The notes: a model not told the origin generated them from the sequence alone. 64,000 bases of DNA from Haemonchus contortus (GCA_000469685.2 LS997564.1:17635615-17699614); one strand, 5' to 3'. Positions 1 to 13,300 are shown, counted from the stretch's first letter. Made by a program: numbers and translations.

Positions 1-1040
1 TTCTATTTTTGGGCCTCAAAGGAAACACTTGTTATTTCCGCTCATGTAATACAAAGCAGGAACCGAACTGTTGAAATACATTGGTATATGACTAATATTG
101 GTACTAGTCATGATCTCAGCTATGATAGCTATGCGTATGATCTCAAATCATGAACTGCTGATTTTGTGCGGATCGAGGTAGTTACCAAACTAGGCATGTA
201 TTGCTTACCTTTACTGAAATGTAAACTTACCTTAACCCTGCATTAATTGTGTACTGCTTTGTACTGTTTTTAAATGTTTGTCGCAGATCGTAGCACACTA
301 GGTGCACAATCACTTAAATTGATACTCAGTGGAGCGCGGCAAGTTTGTGCGGGAAAACGCAGTCCTAAGAGTCACACTATCTGGAGAGATCCTTTTTGCG
401 TCCGTCTGGAGTCGCCTCCTTTACTGCTAGCCCGGAGCCGTCCGTGGAAGTTTGTATTCCCTGCCGCTGTTGTCGCCAGGAAGCCGCTGCAACCACTCTC
501 CTGAGTGTCTTAGGCAGTTGTAAGTTGTTTTATTGTGTGAGCGTCTTTGATACGGAATTTTGTCTGTTTTACCGCATTGCTTTGTTTCTTTTGTGTGTAA
601 ACAACAACTAAATTGATTTTGTGGAGTAATTTTTTGATGGCACCTTCTCCGAATGTATATAGCCGTTTTCGTACCTACTCTTGTCCAACTTGGGGGGCCA
701 AGCTACCGTTTGAAGGTGCGTGTCAGCCGGGAAAAGTTGTTGTCTTCTTTCCGTCTATCGATTTTTTTGTGTGTTGCGTATCTGCGTTAGAGCTCCTTGA
801 CATGGCCTCGAGTGGCTTTAACGTGGCGCACGGCCAGCTGGTAAGTGACTTTCTCAAAAAAATCTTACTCGCTGAGATCAGTGAACCAGCGGTACACCCT
901 TTTTCTTAAGGGTAACCTCTGCCCAAATTTTTTTCGTGCGTGCGGGGCTATCGATTCCTGCAATGAGAGGAGACTGGGCACCATACCGTACTGACCGCCG
1001 CGTAATGGCTGAGTCGGTAGCGCCTGAGGACGAGGACTAA
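1..1040. other. No gene recognised
   Basis: Several short open frames overlap here, but none shows a recognisable domain or a consistent splice pattern. The stretch lies directly upstream of the retroelement integrase relic, so part of it may be an eroded flank of that element. I could not identify a long terminal repeat or a primer-binding site. Confidence 0.4.
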
Positions 1041-1058
1041 ATCGCAAACATCCCACCC

Positions 1059-1910
1059 GTGAAGCCATTTGTAGCCAACAGGCCGTTTGACTGCTTTCGC
1101 GCAGATCTTCTAGAGATGGGCTTAAGTGCAAGTGGCATGAGATATGTGCTAGTGCTGGTCGACCAGTTCTCCATATGGCTGGAAGCGTATGCCATGAAGG
1201 ATAAGTCAGCAAACACAGTGGCGTATGTGATATTTCAGCGTTGGATTTGTGTAGGAGGCCGCTGGCCAAAACAGTTGCATATGGATCAAGGATCTGAATC
1301 CGTGAATGAAGTGTTGGTGAGCTAGTAAAGATTTCGGGAATCAACCACACATTATCGAAAGGGTACAACCCCCAAGTGAATAAAGCAGCAAAAAGAGCAA
1401 TTGGGAGGGTACAGAGACTTCTGAAAAAGAGGATAGCTCCCGGACTACTGGGATGTGCTCTTACCTAATGTGGTTTACGCGTATAACGTGACACCACACA
1501 CGGCAGCAAGAGAGAGTCCGTTCTTCTTGATTCATGGGTTCGACCCAACTTTGCCATTAAACTCAGTTCCGGAGAGTCGTGTTAGATTGGGGCATATCGA
1601 ATTAGACGATTACAAATATGAGTTGATTCGCGGTGTGAGATTCATACGAGACGAGGTAATGCAGCACAACGACAGGTATCGTCATAGGATGAAGCAATAC
1701 TATGACGAGAAGAAGAAGGTGAGCAACCACTACTAGCCCAAGGTAGGCGACAGAATATTCATGAGAATGCCCAGGGAGACGTGCGTGGGCAGACACCCTA
1801 AGCTTGCAGTTGACTGAAGTGGGCCTTTCCGGGTTATTGAGACCAGTGATAACAACTCGGCGCTTATTACAAACCTGGTCGCCAGTTAGGACCCCATTCG
1901 CGTCCAGTTT
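1059..1910 (+). mobile_element. Ty3/Gypsy-type retrotransposon integrase, degenerate
   Basis: Remnant of an LTR-retrotransposon integrase, the enzyme that inserts element cDNA into the chromosome. The first segment shows the integrase core: DLLEMG (first catalytic Asp) followed by YVLVLVDQFSIWLEAY and HMDQGSE (second catalytic Asp). After a stop near 1323 the frame resumes at VVYAYNVTPHTAARESPFFL, the usual C-terminal part of the core. A further segment reads KVGDRIFMRMPRE and SGPFRVIE, typical of the Gypsy integrase C-terminal domain, but it is broken by stops. The third catalytic residue (Glu) is not visible in the linking stretch, which reads NKAAKRAIGRV. Reverse transcriptase, protease and LTRs were not found, so this is a dead fragment. 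Assignment to Gypsy rather than BEL/Pao rests on the C-terminal motif. Confidence 0.75.
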
Positions 1911-2024
1911 GACCTTTTAGTTGAGTGCTCGAATGAGATAAATGATGAACCAGTCAATGTAGGCTCAAGGAAAAGAAGAGCTGGAAAACCCAAAGATATT
2001 TGTGGCGTTTCCTTTACACAGGTT

Positions 2025-3268
2025 ATGATAAATGAAAAGTTGTGTTTCAGGCTGGAAGACGAGTACGAAGTGGCCGACGCAATGCATTTTCTCCATGTTA
2101 AGTTCCGCTGTGATGGCCAACCATTTCCGTCGATGGACTGCAGTGCAGGCTTCCTGTTAGAGACATGTCGCCGTGGTCGAATTACGTTTGTAAAAGATAT
2201 TCTGTCTGAAGTCCTTCAGCCAGCATGCGAGGAGCGTATCGAGTGTGTTCTGGATGCCGCGCGTGTCTTATCCGTATGGTGGGATCCCGGCTCGATATCG
2301 CTGAAGGTGCAACGTATAATCGATCGTTCGTATCAGGTGCTGAGGTCCAAAGCAGTGCGATTTGCGTATGCTTTCTTACGGCTTCGGTGTCTGCACGTTA
2401 GAATTATGGCTGGAACAGTCTCGCAAAAAGTGTTGTTTTGTCATTCGCAGATTCAAGGCTGGTCGCTGGATCTGACGAGGATCATAGAGTATGGCTGGGG
2501 AATCGAAAGATAGATGGAATGGAAACACATCGAGGCGTCGGTGCAAAAACAAAGGAGCATGGTCGTACAGTAGTCGTGGTGCCCGAAGTTTTGCACAGGC
2601 TCAAGCATTGTTTGACAAGCAGTCAGACACTGATTTTCTATTACAAGTCGTTTCGGGAGGTTAGAGATGCGAATACAACTCTTTTTGCGGACGATATCGG
2701 AAAAGTGGTTTATGTGCTGCCCCTTGAGGAACCGGTGGATCCGTTCTCGTGGGTGCAATTCGTGATAAACTATGGTTAACGTGTGGAGCGCATGTGATCG
2801 TTGTCAACGGACCCAGATCGTCAGAACTCAACAGCTGGTACAGAATGAACGAAAAAGCAGGAAAACATTTAAATGGGTATGTAGACGCGTATCCAGCATT
2901 CCTGAGCCAACTGCATTACTTAATACCATCAGAGCCAGGTGTTATCAGCTCGGCTATGGCCTGTATGGATGTTGGATTGGTTCGATCAGGCAATCGAATT
3001 CTAAGGATTTCCTAGGCACCAAGTGAAGGAGTTCGTGCAGCTCGAGTCCGTCAAGATTCCGAAAGCTTTGAGACCGAGAGGTTCTCGCATATCCAAGAGC
3101 GTTACAAAAACGACGTGGAGAATAATAGAATAAGTGCGGTGATAGATGGGTGATCGCTAATGGTGGCCGAATCAAAGTTTCACTCAAATTAGTAGGGGAA
3201 AACGGTTTAGGAGCTTTTATTCGGAAAGCACGTCTTGCAAAAGCAAAACGACAACAGGGAGCAAACAC
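2025..3268 (+). pseudogene. Unidentified ORF cluster downstream of integrase relic
   Basis: Three plus-strand open stretches follow the integrase relic: about 2025-2513, 2438-2779 and 2749-3015. The first is in the same frame as the integrase C-terminal relic and reads like a real protein (for example KLCFRLEDEYEVADAMHF). The later two contain VVVVPEVLHRLKHC and HVIVVNGPRSSELNSWYRM. They overlap in different frames, which suggests one older reading frame broken by indels. I do not recognise any domain. Position suggests a 3' ORF of the same retroelement, or a host segment joined to it. Confidence 0.35.
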
Positions 3269-3299
3269 TCATCGCTCACCCGGAGGGGGGAGCAGTGTC

Positions 3300-4325
3300 A
3301 CTACGTCACGGGACCCTTGTGGCTATTGCGGGCTTGCAAGCTTGCACTTATCAACTCGCACTATCCCTCCATGCTTTAACATACAAACTTCGAGCGCTCA
3401 CAACTTTCTTGATAGACTCATTTAGCAGTTTTAATTCCCATATTTGTTATTAACTTTCCAAGCCCTATCGATATTTCTAGGTCTCTCTTCAAAAATCCAT
3501 GGCAATTTGAAACCCTTCCCTGGTAAGAGGAGGGGGTTATAAGACGATTCGGCGAAGGCGTGGAGGCCAGAAAAAAATAAAATGATAAAGTAGTGAGCAG
3601 CGTCTCATGGGTGCTGGGCATGCATAAACTAAGCTAAGCTCCGCCCACTATGGGCGAGATGTGCATTCAATTGGAAAGTGCTTTAAAGAAATGTAATTCT
3701 TTACAGAAACGCTCTAGAACAAGGACAGTTTGTAGTCAAAGACCGTTCAAAAAATGCGTTCGAGTTCTCAAAACAAGGAAGGGAAGGGGGGATTTAAGTG
3801 GTGGGCGGACTAAGATCCACGAGGAGAAAGGGTGGTCAGAGGTTATAACGAAACTTGGCCCAATCTCTAAACCGGGCAGGTTTGCACTGGGGAGGGAGGG
3901 CTGATATCAGAGGTTGTAACTTTGTCAAAGACGTTTTGCAACGCAAAAAAAGTTGCTTAGCGGCTATAGTAGAGATGTGATCAAACTTATAGAAAGGACG
4001 AGGTGTGCAATGCTGTGGGCAAAACTAAAGTCGAAGTTTGACGGCTTTGTTAAAATTTGCTCTGAAGTGCGGAAAAAGGGATCAGGCGTTACTGAAGAAA
4101 TGTGGTCAAATCAATGTTCAAATCATCAATGTTTCAAAACTCTTTTACAATTGTTTTACAACGTGAAAAAGTGGTTAGAGTTTATAAAAGAAGTCCTTGA
4201 ATGGTATCCAGTGTTTGTTATATATACTCCACCAATGCCCGCATGCCTGATGGTCTGTTTGTCTCTTGATCCGTTCATCACCACCTTATATGGTACCTTG
4301 CTGAAATAAAACTGAAACAGAGTAG
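3300..4325. other. No gene recognised
   Basis: Only short unrelated open frames occur here, with no splice-consistent exon series and no transposon motif that I could identify. Confidence 0.35.
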
Positions 4326-4329
4326 CCAG

Positions 4330-5415
4330 GTTAAAACAAGTGGGAAATGAGTGGTGGGGCTACTCGGGAACAATGTTCTGAGTTAGGCAACACCCAAGGA
4401 GGGCGCGGCGTGCGATAATATATCAATGGTAATGCATAATTCGTGTGCTCGTGAACCTGAAGCGTTCGACTTTGGAAGGAGTAGTGTTCAGGCGGTAGAA
4501 TGGGAACTCTCGGAGTAGATAGCAGGGCTAGAGTCTGCCCACTCAGGGCGGGCGGGGCATGCATGGAGATCGCCACTCCAGAGAGGAGCGTTCAAATTGG
4601 CAAGGGATGCAGGCGTCATGGTGGGAAAACTGATACTGGGTTGTAGGACTGGACACCGTCTACTAGAGGTAGGGCATCCTGAAATTACCTCTTAAACCTG
4701 AAGGGTCATTCAAAAGGGATACAGGCGGCAGAACCAGGTTACGGGGCAGCACAGTGTTCCAAATGGGATTATGGGGTGGGCGGAAATATAGTTGTAAACG
4801 CAGCAGTAGCTATCTGCAACCGATTTGATTGTTTTGATTGGTACTACTCGATATGGCGCTGCTACTCCCTACTCATTTTTTAAGAAAACTGAGGGAATGA
4901 TCATAGACCTGTGTGTGTCGGTGCGTGTGTATGGCTGTGTGTGTTGATGCGTGTGTCTCGGCACGCGTGGATCGGTATGTATGATGGTGTGTTGTTCATT
5001 GTATCTTCAATTAGAAACTCATAACCTACCCCTGTGAATCTGACCTGCTCGAATTTGGTAGGAGTACAGGTGACAAAATGGAAACACTGATGGTAGGTGG
5101 GTGGACTGAACTGTCCTCAAGGGCAGTGAGACTGGCGGGAAAATTGATAAGCTAGACCAGAATCGTTCAGATTCGATAAGTGTACGAGGGTAGCATGGAA
5201 ACACTGTCGGTAGGTGTTGCGACGAGACCCCATCCACATTGTTTTGGCGTAGGAACAAATTATTAAATTGGACAAGGGCTCCAGGATAGAGAGGAGTATA
5301 GGCGCGTTACGGTAACGCTGTTAGCAGGTGACACGAGTGAAGAGGGAGTAGAGGAGTGGACCAAGTTAGTAAAACACATACGAGTTGAGCGAAATTCCGC
5401 TCGTGACGGGCGAGG
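4330..5415. repeat. Degenerate tandem repeat, period about 112-122 bp
   Basis: A loosely conserved unit recurs, recognisable by a core like GGAGTACAGGCGNCAGAATGG. The cores lie near 4478, 4600, 4712, 5061, 5179 and 5293, so spacings within the two groups are about 112-122 bp. Related units appear again near 34540-34800. The copies differ at many positions, so this looks like an old satellite or minisatellite. GT-rich runs lie near 4910-4960 and at about 5425-5442. Confidence 0.5.
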
Positions 5416-5419
5416 CGCT

Positions 5420-5738
5420 CACGAAGTGTGTGTGTGTGTGTGTTTAGCCGGAAATTGATAATTGTAGAGGCTGCCCAATCGCAACAACGAAAATGTAGTC
5501 AGCTCTTTGTGCAACTGCAACAATTGAGATCCCGTCCAAACACCCCTTCCATGCTACTCCGTTATGGTAATTTCGTCCTAAACTCTGTTATCCTTACCTT
5601 TAAGGAGCTTTTTTTCAAAATGGGCAAATTCTTTCGCTCTCTTTACTACCGATGATCTGTTCCCATCCTTCACCTACGCTGTTCGACTGAAAAAGGTCAC
5701 TTGAAAGGAATCGTGGACTGTCCCTTCAAAGTAACTAT
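5420..5738. repeat. Copy of the CACAGTTCACG inverted-repeat family, partial
   Basis: The segment GTAGAGGCTGCCCAATCGCAAC and what follows resemble the interior of the copy at 9795-10306, including the shared text around GTTATGGTAATTTCGT versus GTCATGGTTATCTCGT. The right end near 5694-5736 (AATCGTGGACTGTCCC) is a mutated form of the family end ATTATCGTGAACTGTGCC. The left end was not found, so the copy is probably truncated. Confidence 0.45.
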
Positions 5739-6199
5739 CGAATAAATGCATTCATTTCCCATCAAAACGCTAACAAATCTGTGACGATCATTAATATGTT
5801 CAGAAGTCCAAGAATAGGAAATAACTATAAGTACTACTGTGAGATCAACGACTTGCTGTATTTGCCGACAACTTATTATACAACATCCCCTGATTTTTAC
5901 GAATAATACACTGGTGAGCAAAACTCAGGGGAGAGATCGATAATGTAACATAAAACCTTGAGGACTGGGTGGAAGTAAGTGAAAGTGTAAGAGTATGTTG
6001 TCAGGCCTACGACGCTTATGCACAGGAAGCTGGATTAGTACAAGAAGGAATAGTCCAAATAAAGCAAGAAACATGGCTGCCCACGCAAATCGAGGCAGTT
6101 GATACGTACGAAAAAAATTTTTTGTCATTCAGCCAGTAGCTACCAAGTACTGTGGTGGTATCCTTCTATACATCATGTCCCTTAGACATAGTCTGGATG

Positions 6200-7240
6200 A
6201 CTTGGCACGAGGAAGGTTCTTCGGGAGACTCGAAAAAGGTTGAACAGTGCAGAGTGCAGCTCAGGAGTTTGGCATCGCTCGCGGCGTTGTTTCGCGTGCA
6301 CGGAGAGCATTCCGAACCTGTGATTCTGCTGCACGAAGGAGAGGAGGTGGTCGACCAAGATCAACTACAGTAAGGTATGATCGCTACATTGTGCAGCAGG
6401 TAAGAAGAGATCCATGTTGATCGGCTTCTGTTGTTGCGATGTCATTCAACAGGACTTCAAGGCAAGCCATCTCGCGCACTACAGTGGCAAGACGACTGCA
6501 CTGTGGCGGTCTATTCGCCTGACGACCGGTATGTTGTGATCCTTTGATCCTCGTGAATCGGCGAGACCGTTTAGGGTGGTGCCAGGAGCATAACGAATGG
6601 ACCGATAAGAAATGGAGTCGTGTGCTCTTTATGAATGAAAGCAGATTCAATTGAGTAGTGATTCTGAAGTCGCCCTTATATGGCGAGAGGTGGAAAGACG
6701 AAACTCTTCCAGAAGCTTTGGGCGTTATCGTTCTGGTGGTCGAGGTGTATTGGTATAGGGGGCATCATGCTGCATAGCAGTACTGACCTCCAGATTCTTG
6801 ACCGTGGAACCCTTACCAGTCAATGTTAGTGTGACGAGGCACTCCTTCCCAATGTGCATTTTTTCAGGGCTGCAGTGGGCACCGGATTAATTTTTATGGA
6901 TGACAGTGCGCGACCGCATCGGACAACACATTTGACGGAGCTCTTGGCACAAGAGCATACTTGGCTAATGGAGTGGCCTGCCCCCTTCCCCCGGCCTAAA
7001 TTCCATGGAGCACGTGTGGTATGCACTGGATAGACACGTTGCAGCACGTCCAAATGCACCGGCAACCATCCAGCAGTTGTCAATAGTGCTCTTTGGATGC
7101 CTTATCACAGGAACTCATCACTAACCTCGTATAAAGTATGGGATTGCGTTGCAAAGCATTTACTGCTGTGCGAAGTGATCACCCATCCTATTAAGAACCG
7201 CGTCGCTTTACTTGACGAATTAGGATAAATTGTGAAAAAC
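6200..7240 (+). mobile_element. Tc1-type transposase relic
   Basis: Decayed cut-and-paste DNA transposon of the Tc1 group. In shifting frames the sequence reads FGIARGVVSRAWRAFR and GRPRSTTVRYDRYIV (DNA-binding region and linker), then NRRDRLGWCQEHNEWT and WSRVLFMNESRFN (around the first catalytic Asp, here replaced by Asn). It continues with FMDDSARPHRTTH, the second catalytic Asp region. Several stops and frameshifts interrupt it, so it cannot make transposase. Possible terminal repeats lie near 5905-5925 and 7285-7310, but their match is weak and the element limits are uncertain. Confidence 0.8.
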
Positions 7241-7259
7241 TATGTATTTGACCTTTGAA

Positions 7260-8350
7260 TAAAAATGTCTTATCTGCTCGTCCTGTTTTGATTTTCTACC
7301 AGTTGCTTCCTGCGCAACACCGTAATGGTCCTCTATTGGTATGGTATAAATTTAATCGAGCTTTGTCGTCCGGCAGACGTACAGTAATCGAAAGTTGCTT
7401 TCGTCTCTAAGTTTTGCACCAGTGTACTCAGAAAACCCTGTAATGAAGGAAGCGACTCTAGTTCTATTTTGGCAAATCTCACTCTTTCAATGATGGAATG
7501 TAATTTTGTAAAAAAAAAACCGAGTATCAATAAACATAAGCTGTTTCTTCCATGCATAAATATAATATATATATATATGAACTATTAACAACATACAACC
7601 AAGCTAAATCAGAGATAGAAGAACAGTCCCTCCGTGAGAGAAACAGTACAGAAACACTTGAGCTCCAAAAAAAATTTGAGTGGGAGAAATCGCAATTATC
7701 CAGATACGAATATTGACGTAATCATTGGTAAAATAAAAAATAGAATGTAGAACAAAACTTATGGTTTTAAGCGAGTTCAATTTTATCAGAGTTCCCCATA
7801 GTGGTACTGATGTTTCTTTCTATTACCAATTAAGCCTTTGAGTTGTGGTTTCCTTGGGGTGAAGCATGTCCCACTGGCTTCGTTTCGTTGCACTCAGTTT
7901 GTTGATTAGTAGAGGGGTTTTCAATGATATCACTCTTCAATACATCTTCGAAAAATTGGTTGCTCAGTGATTTGGGCTGAAAGCCAGGAATCTGGAGCCT
8001 ACAGTAGTGAATCAGGAATAAATGATTACGTGTTAATTTCTCATTTCATTTGGACTTGTCAAAACTTTATTTAGGATGATAATTTCAGGGGATTCCGACA
8101 TGAACTGAAAGATCTGCTGCATAAATTGACGTCATTATGAAGAATCGACTTCAGAGAAAGACCAGAGTCCAATGTTTGTAACGGTTTAGTCAAGGAAACA
8201 TGAGTTCCGTGAAATTTTTGCTCATGCTCTCTGTAAAGAGTGGAATCTCTCTGGTTTTCTGGAATACGAAAATGAAGATTCACCCAAGGTTTCTCTTCAT
8301 TGCCTCTGTTGAGTACTGTAATCACTATATCCTCACTACATATGGCTGTC
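7260..8350. other. No gene recognised; short AT microsatellite
   Basis: Apart from an AT dinucleotide run at about 7560-7579 I see nothing with support here. Open frames on both strands around 8071-8484 are shadows of each other with no recognised domain. Confidence 0.35.
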
Positions 8351-8353
8351 ATA

Positions 8354-8416
8354 TGCCTCTTCAGGTAATGTCGACTTTCGTGCTTGTCAAGAAAGTCGAC
8401 ATTACCTGAAGAGGCA
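8354..8416. repeat. Perfect 26-bp inverted repeat (hairpin)
   Basis: Positions 8354-8379 are the exact reverse complement of 8391-8416, separated by an 11-nt loop. The arms contain the core GGTAATGTCGACTTTC. No mismatch occurs, although the surrounding sequence shows no other element. It could be a transcribed hairpin, the remains of a foldback insertion or an assembly artefact. Confidence 0.9.
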
Positions 8417-8419
8417 CGT

Positions 8420-9790
8420 ACAACTAGAGAAGTCAGGAATCGCGCCAAAGGTTCCAGTACGTCAAGAACCTCTGACCAACACAACCAATGCAGAAATTAT
8501 GCTATCGAAGCATATTTTCAGGAGCCAATATTACCAATCTTGATTACAGTGAACGATGGCTTAACGACATGGTTGTAAATTGATTCCTTCTCTGATTCTT
8601 TCCCTTTTAATTTCCAAGCACTTTAACAAACTCGCTATTACTGGCAAATCGAAAACCAAATTTGTTATGTGAGCGTGCCGGACGAGGGGGCTTCCACAGG
8701 TTCATGTAGTTTTCCATTTCCACTCCTACACGAGATCCATTCTACACATTGGGTAACTCGAGGAGGATATTTCACATCCTTCATGATCCATGTAGTTTTC
8801 GACTACTGTCAACAAGTACAGCAATGAAAGATAGCATGCACTTCTGAGGTCCCGACCAAGTTCACTATTGAGCTGCATTGGTCCGAAATTTGATATCTGT
8901 TTCAGGCCCTCATCATTGGAACTATTATTATTGTGAGAAATCATCAATGAATGCACTCTTTTTTTTCATATTGTGTACCGGATGTCTGAAACTGATTTGA
9001 TATTTTTAGGAATGTTTTGATACCCGTAAATATTTATTCAGATTACAAACTATAACTGACGAGTTCACATCTTCAATATACTCCTAACAAACCAATGAGA
9101 TATCAGAACAAAACGGAGCAAATGCCCTCAAACAACAAAGTAGGCAGTGGAGATCAGGAGCTTTCAAATTTTTGATGTAGCAGTAAGATATGAAGGGCCA
9201 AAAAAAGGCGATCAAGACACTCAGAGGACTCCGTAACCCCTGCTGATTGAGGATCGGCGTATTGTCGGCAACGCTGAGTTTCACCCATCGATAATCATGA
9301 AATAGTCGTTGCTTTGACCTTTTTGGAGTTAGGAGCATCAACCATCGTTACTAGCGCCACCTTCGCTTTCACTACTACAACGTTCACGTTCCATCTCGTC
9401 CTGAGATCTAAATTGGTTTCTTAAGAAAGACTGAATTCATCAGCTCTGTTCAGTCACTTGGGCATACTTTCTTTTATTTTTCATTTGCCTCTTTCTTTTT
9501 ATCTATGTTGAACAGTTGCAAAAATGATGGTAAAAAAACGCGTGGAGGGATCTCATGGGATGGGTTAGGATGGTCCGGAGTTTCGTGAAAACTTGAACCT
9601 TTGGAGGCCCTCACTATTTTGAACTTCTAAAGTTACGTCCTACTAGTTCACACAAAAAAAACAGTCGACTGGACCCGACAAACGCAAAAATCATCCTGCC
9701 ACCAGTTACGTCTGTGAGGCAGAGAAATACACTGCCACACGAAAGGCTAAGTCGGAAGTAGAATGTAATGTAATTTCACCTGAACATAAT
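8420..9790. other. No gene recognised
   Basis: The open frames are short, on both strands, and lack recognisable motifs. I cannot support a gene, RNA or repeat here. Confidence 0.35.
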
Positions 9791-9794
9791 ATTA

Positions 9795-10306
9795 AAGGCA
9801 CAGTTCACGAAAAAATAGCTTATGAGGTACCTTTAGTATGAATCTGTTGCCCCCTCATATTATATGTGGCGCTGTAAGGTTGGGAATCGCGAAAGGTACG
9901 GCGCTATAAAAACTCAAAGGTTGTCCAGTGTGTATGCGTGGACGAGCTTTATCAGCATTGTAGAGGCTGCACATTTGACGAGGGGACCTATGAAGGAAGT
10001 TCAAACAACTTGCATGACCCGTAGCGACTGTATAAGGCAGTTCTAGAGAGTTTTGGCTTGATGTAGTCAGCTACTCGCGCAATTGCAACAACCGGAAATC
10101 TTTTCCAAATTCCCCGTTCACGTCATTTCCGTCATGGTTATCTCGTACAACCTCAGTCCACCCCTTTTTACTACTTTTGAGGGACCTTATTTTCGCAGAA
10201 TCGGCGAATTTTCTACTCCCTTTCCACAGGAACACTATTCAAAACCAATACTTCCGCTTTTAATTTTAAAAAGGGTACATCAAAATGATTGTGGACTATC
10301 CCTCAA
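9795..10306. repeat. CACAGTTCACG-family inverted-repeat element
   Basis: The left end reads GGCACAGTTCACGA, with GAGGTACC further in. The right end near 10273-10306 (GGGTACATCAAAATGATTG, then GGACTATCCC) is its diverged reverse complement. The interior resembles the copies at 5420-5738 and 41060-41530. It has no coding capacity, so it is a non-autonomous element, lying just beyond the 3' end of the receptor gene at 10321. Confidence 0.65.
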
Positions 10307-10320
10307 ATTGGTTGAATTTC

Positions 10321-13300
10321 TTAGATTGGTTCAGTCATAGAAAACTCACGAAAGCTCTTCACAAATTCCACACGGAACTCTCGACTGAGGGCAAGGTAGA
10401 CAAAAAGGTTCAAAGATGAGGCGATCAAAGACAGCCAATTGAATGCTTGTGATATCCACTCGTCTAGACCAACCTGAACTAGTACGAGACTTCTACTGAA
10501 GTAATGAACAAAGAGAAAAATTACAAATAACCATAAGAACGCATAAAAACGACTGTCTTTCACGTTGACCTCTATATCTTGCTATTCTCCTCAGAGATCA
10601 GCAATAGGAAACTCCCAAACTTCCATTCCCACGGGCAATTGGGAAGAAGCAGCCCGCTCTACAACGCTTGATGAAGGGTTCAGACTCGAGTGGATATCCG
10701 TTTAGCCTTCCAACACTTCAATGTTCAGTTTACTGACACCAGTTTCGCCTAACCGTCATAAATGCACTGACCAGCTCATTGAATATTGGTCATAAACCGA
10801 ATCCATTGAGGGGGCTGGGATGCGTTTGAAAACCATAGCGTTCTTGAAAGAGTTCGAAGTTGGGCGCACATCTCATTACGGAACTGACCAACGCCAACAG
10901 AGACCGTTTTTCCTTCTCATTACTTTTATCCTTTCTGCTTTACCTTTACCGAGTTTATGAGCATAGAAGGACTTGTGTGTAGTATCCTCTGCGCAAGAAC
11001 CAGGAAGGGACTTTGAAGGTGCTAGCACGCTTTCATTTGTACCATTCTTGGTTGGGAATGTTTATTTTCGAATTTTCTCGAGAAATTTGGTCTTTATGAT
11101 TAGCCCAAGATGGTAAAAAAACTTTTTTGATGGAATACGAACCTCTTTCAAAGCACCAATGCACAGTTGCTTCACGTCTGGCAGACCTACCAGCAGGGTA
11201 GAAATGGCTGCGACAGCTACATAGTATCGTAATCGTTTCAACTGATTGCGAACCGATCTGAAAAGTGGTCTGCCAAAGAATAAAAATATAACATTCTTCA
11301 AAATTTTCAGTAAATCAGTACTTAAGTCATCGAATGGCCGTGGAAACTTAACGGACTCGTATTAAAAGAAAACGGTCTAAGAACAATCTATAGCTATCGA
11401 GCCCTTGCAGTGTAAGCTTAAACGTAAGTTCGACCATACCTATTGCATCCTTGAATGCTGCTGTTTCTTACAGCCTGAACCAGTTTTACAAACAATTGTA
11501 TGCTTCTTAGAGTCTGGATGGTGTCCGGAATTGCCTTTCACTGTCGCTATGGGTCATGAGAAGTTGTGTGAACTTCCTACATGGGTTCCCTGGTGATTGG
11601 TGCAGCCTCTAGACAATGATGATGAAAGTGGTCCGAGGGTACACATGGTGCAATCATTGCGCCTCATTAGCTCCCTAACTAGACCGTTTCCCGACCTCAT
11701 AGTGCTAGACATGGTATACGAGAGGCCTTGAATCCATCCTATGGGGAAATCTCAGAAACCACTTTTATCGTGAAGTGTGCCTTTGACTGTTGTTATTCAA
11801 AAATTCAGAGTAGGTGGATATTGTTATTCAAAAATCTAAGCAGGTGAAGTCCTACGGAACTCAGCCAGCCATCGTTGATGTAGAATCACAGCATTTCTGA
11901 GCACGAATTGACTTCTAATTCGATCGGCTTTACTTTCAAACAATAACACTTCATTTACTTGAATACTCACTCGCTTTGAAATACGGTTCGTGTGTGGAGA
12001 TATGCTACCAGGTTCATCACTAGGCTAGCGACGTATGCGAAGATCTCGTAGAGGTATAACGACGTACCATAAGCAGCGCCGAAAGCTGCTTTACGACCTT
12101 AACTAATTCATTGTAATATATATACCTCATTGAAGTAATACATTAGTATATGTACATAAATATAAAATGAGTATAGAATGAATGAGAAAAATGAAGAGGA
12201 CTGCTAGAAAGTAAAGATGACCGAGTTATTGAGTGCTGATCTAGATATCGGGGCAGTCTAGGGCATTGTTTATTGCTGTCGATGTCGATGAAAACTTTGA
12301 AATATATTTATTAGGTTGTAAGGAAAGTTTTTGCCATTTTCGCGCACGCGCCACATTATTTCAAATTTTTGCGGCTGTCAAATCAGACCAATCGATGAGT
12401 AGTACACCTTAGGTGAGCCATAAACTGCTTTTTCTGTCAGAGCACTTTTGACAAGATTCCGTGAAGTGTTTAAATTTTCAAGACGTTTAATTCCAAAATG
12501 GATAAGATCGCTTCCTGAACGGTTCTATTTAACGAGTTCAAGCTTGGTGGAACTGCGAAGGAATCAGCCACAAACACCAACGATGCATGTAGAGAAGGCG
12601 CTGCATCATAGGGAACGGTTCGTCACTGGTTCGAGAAGTTGAGAAATAAAGACTGAACTGAGAGGCAAAGAGCGAGTTGGTCGACCATCGTTGGTTGATC
12701 ACGGTGATTTGCTTAGAGCACTCGGAGAAGATCAACGTCAACCATTGAGAAAGACTACCAAGCATATGGGTTTTTCCAGACAGTCGTGACTGATAATCAC
12801 AAGCAACTTGGAATGGCGAAGAAGCTTGACAGGTAAGTGCCACACCAACTCACGGAGCAGCAACAATTGTGGCTCCTAGAAATTTCAAGTTCCAAGCTGA
12901 GAAGGAATGATATTGAGCCGTTTCTGTGTCGTATTGCGGCAAGTGATAAAAAATGGATCGTATACATATGGCATCAGAAAACGGTTTGCTCGGTGGATAG
13001 GTGTAGATGAGCCTCCAGAAGCTCTCCTCAGGCCAATTTCACACGCCAAGAAGACAATGATCACAGTTTGGAGGTCTAGCCATGATTGACCCACTACTTG
13101 TTTCTTCGTCCCATCAAACCATTACCAAATAGTCCTACCGTGATCAAATTACCAAGATGTACGCGAAACTAGAGCGAATGCAGCCAGCACTAGTGAATCG
13201 AGTGCTTCCGCGCGACAGTGGCCGACCGCATGTGCTACGAACCGTCTTCTAGACTTGAACGAGCTGCGGGTCGAAGCGCCCCTTCATCCACCCTACTCAT

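Noticed and set aside
1..3268. Complete LTR retrotransposon
   Set aside because: No long terminal repeats, primer-binding site, protease or reverse transcriptase were found; only the integrase part is recognisable.
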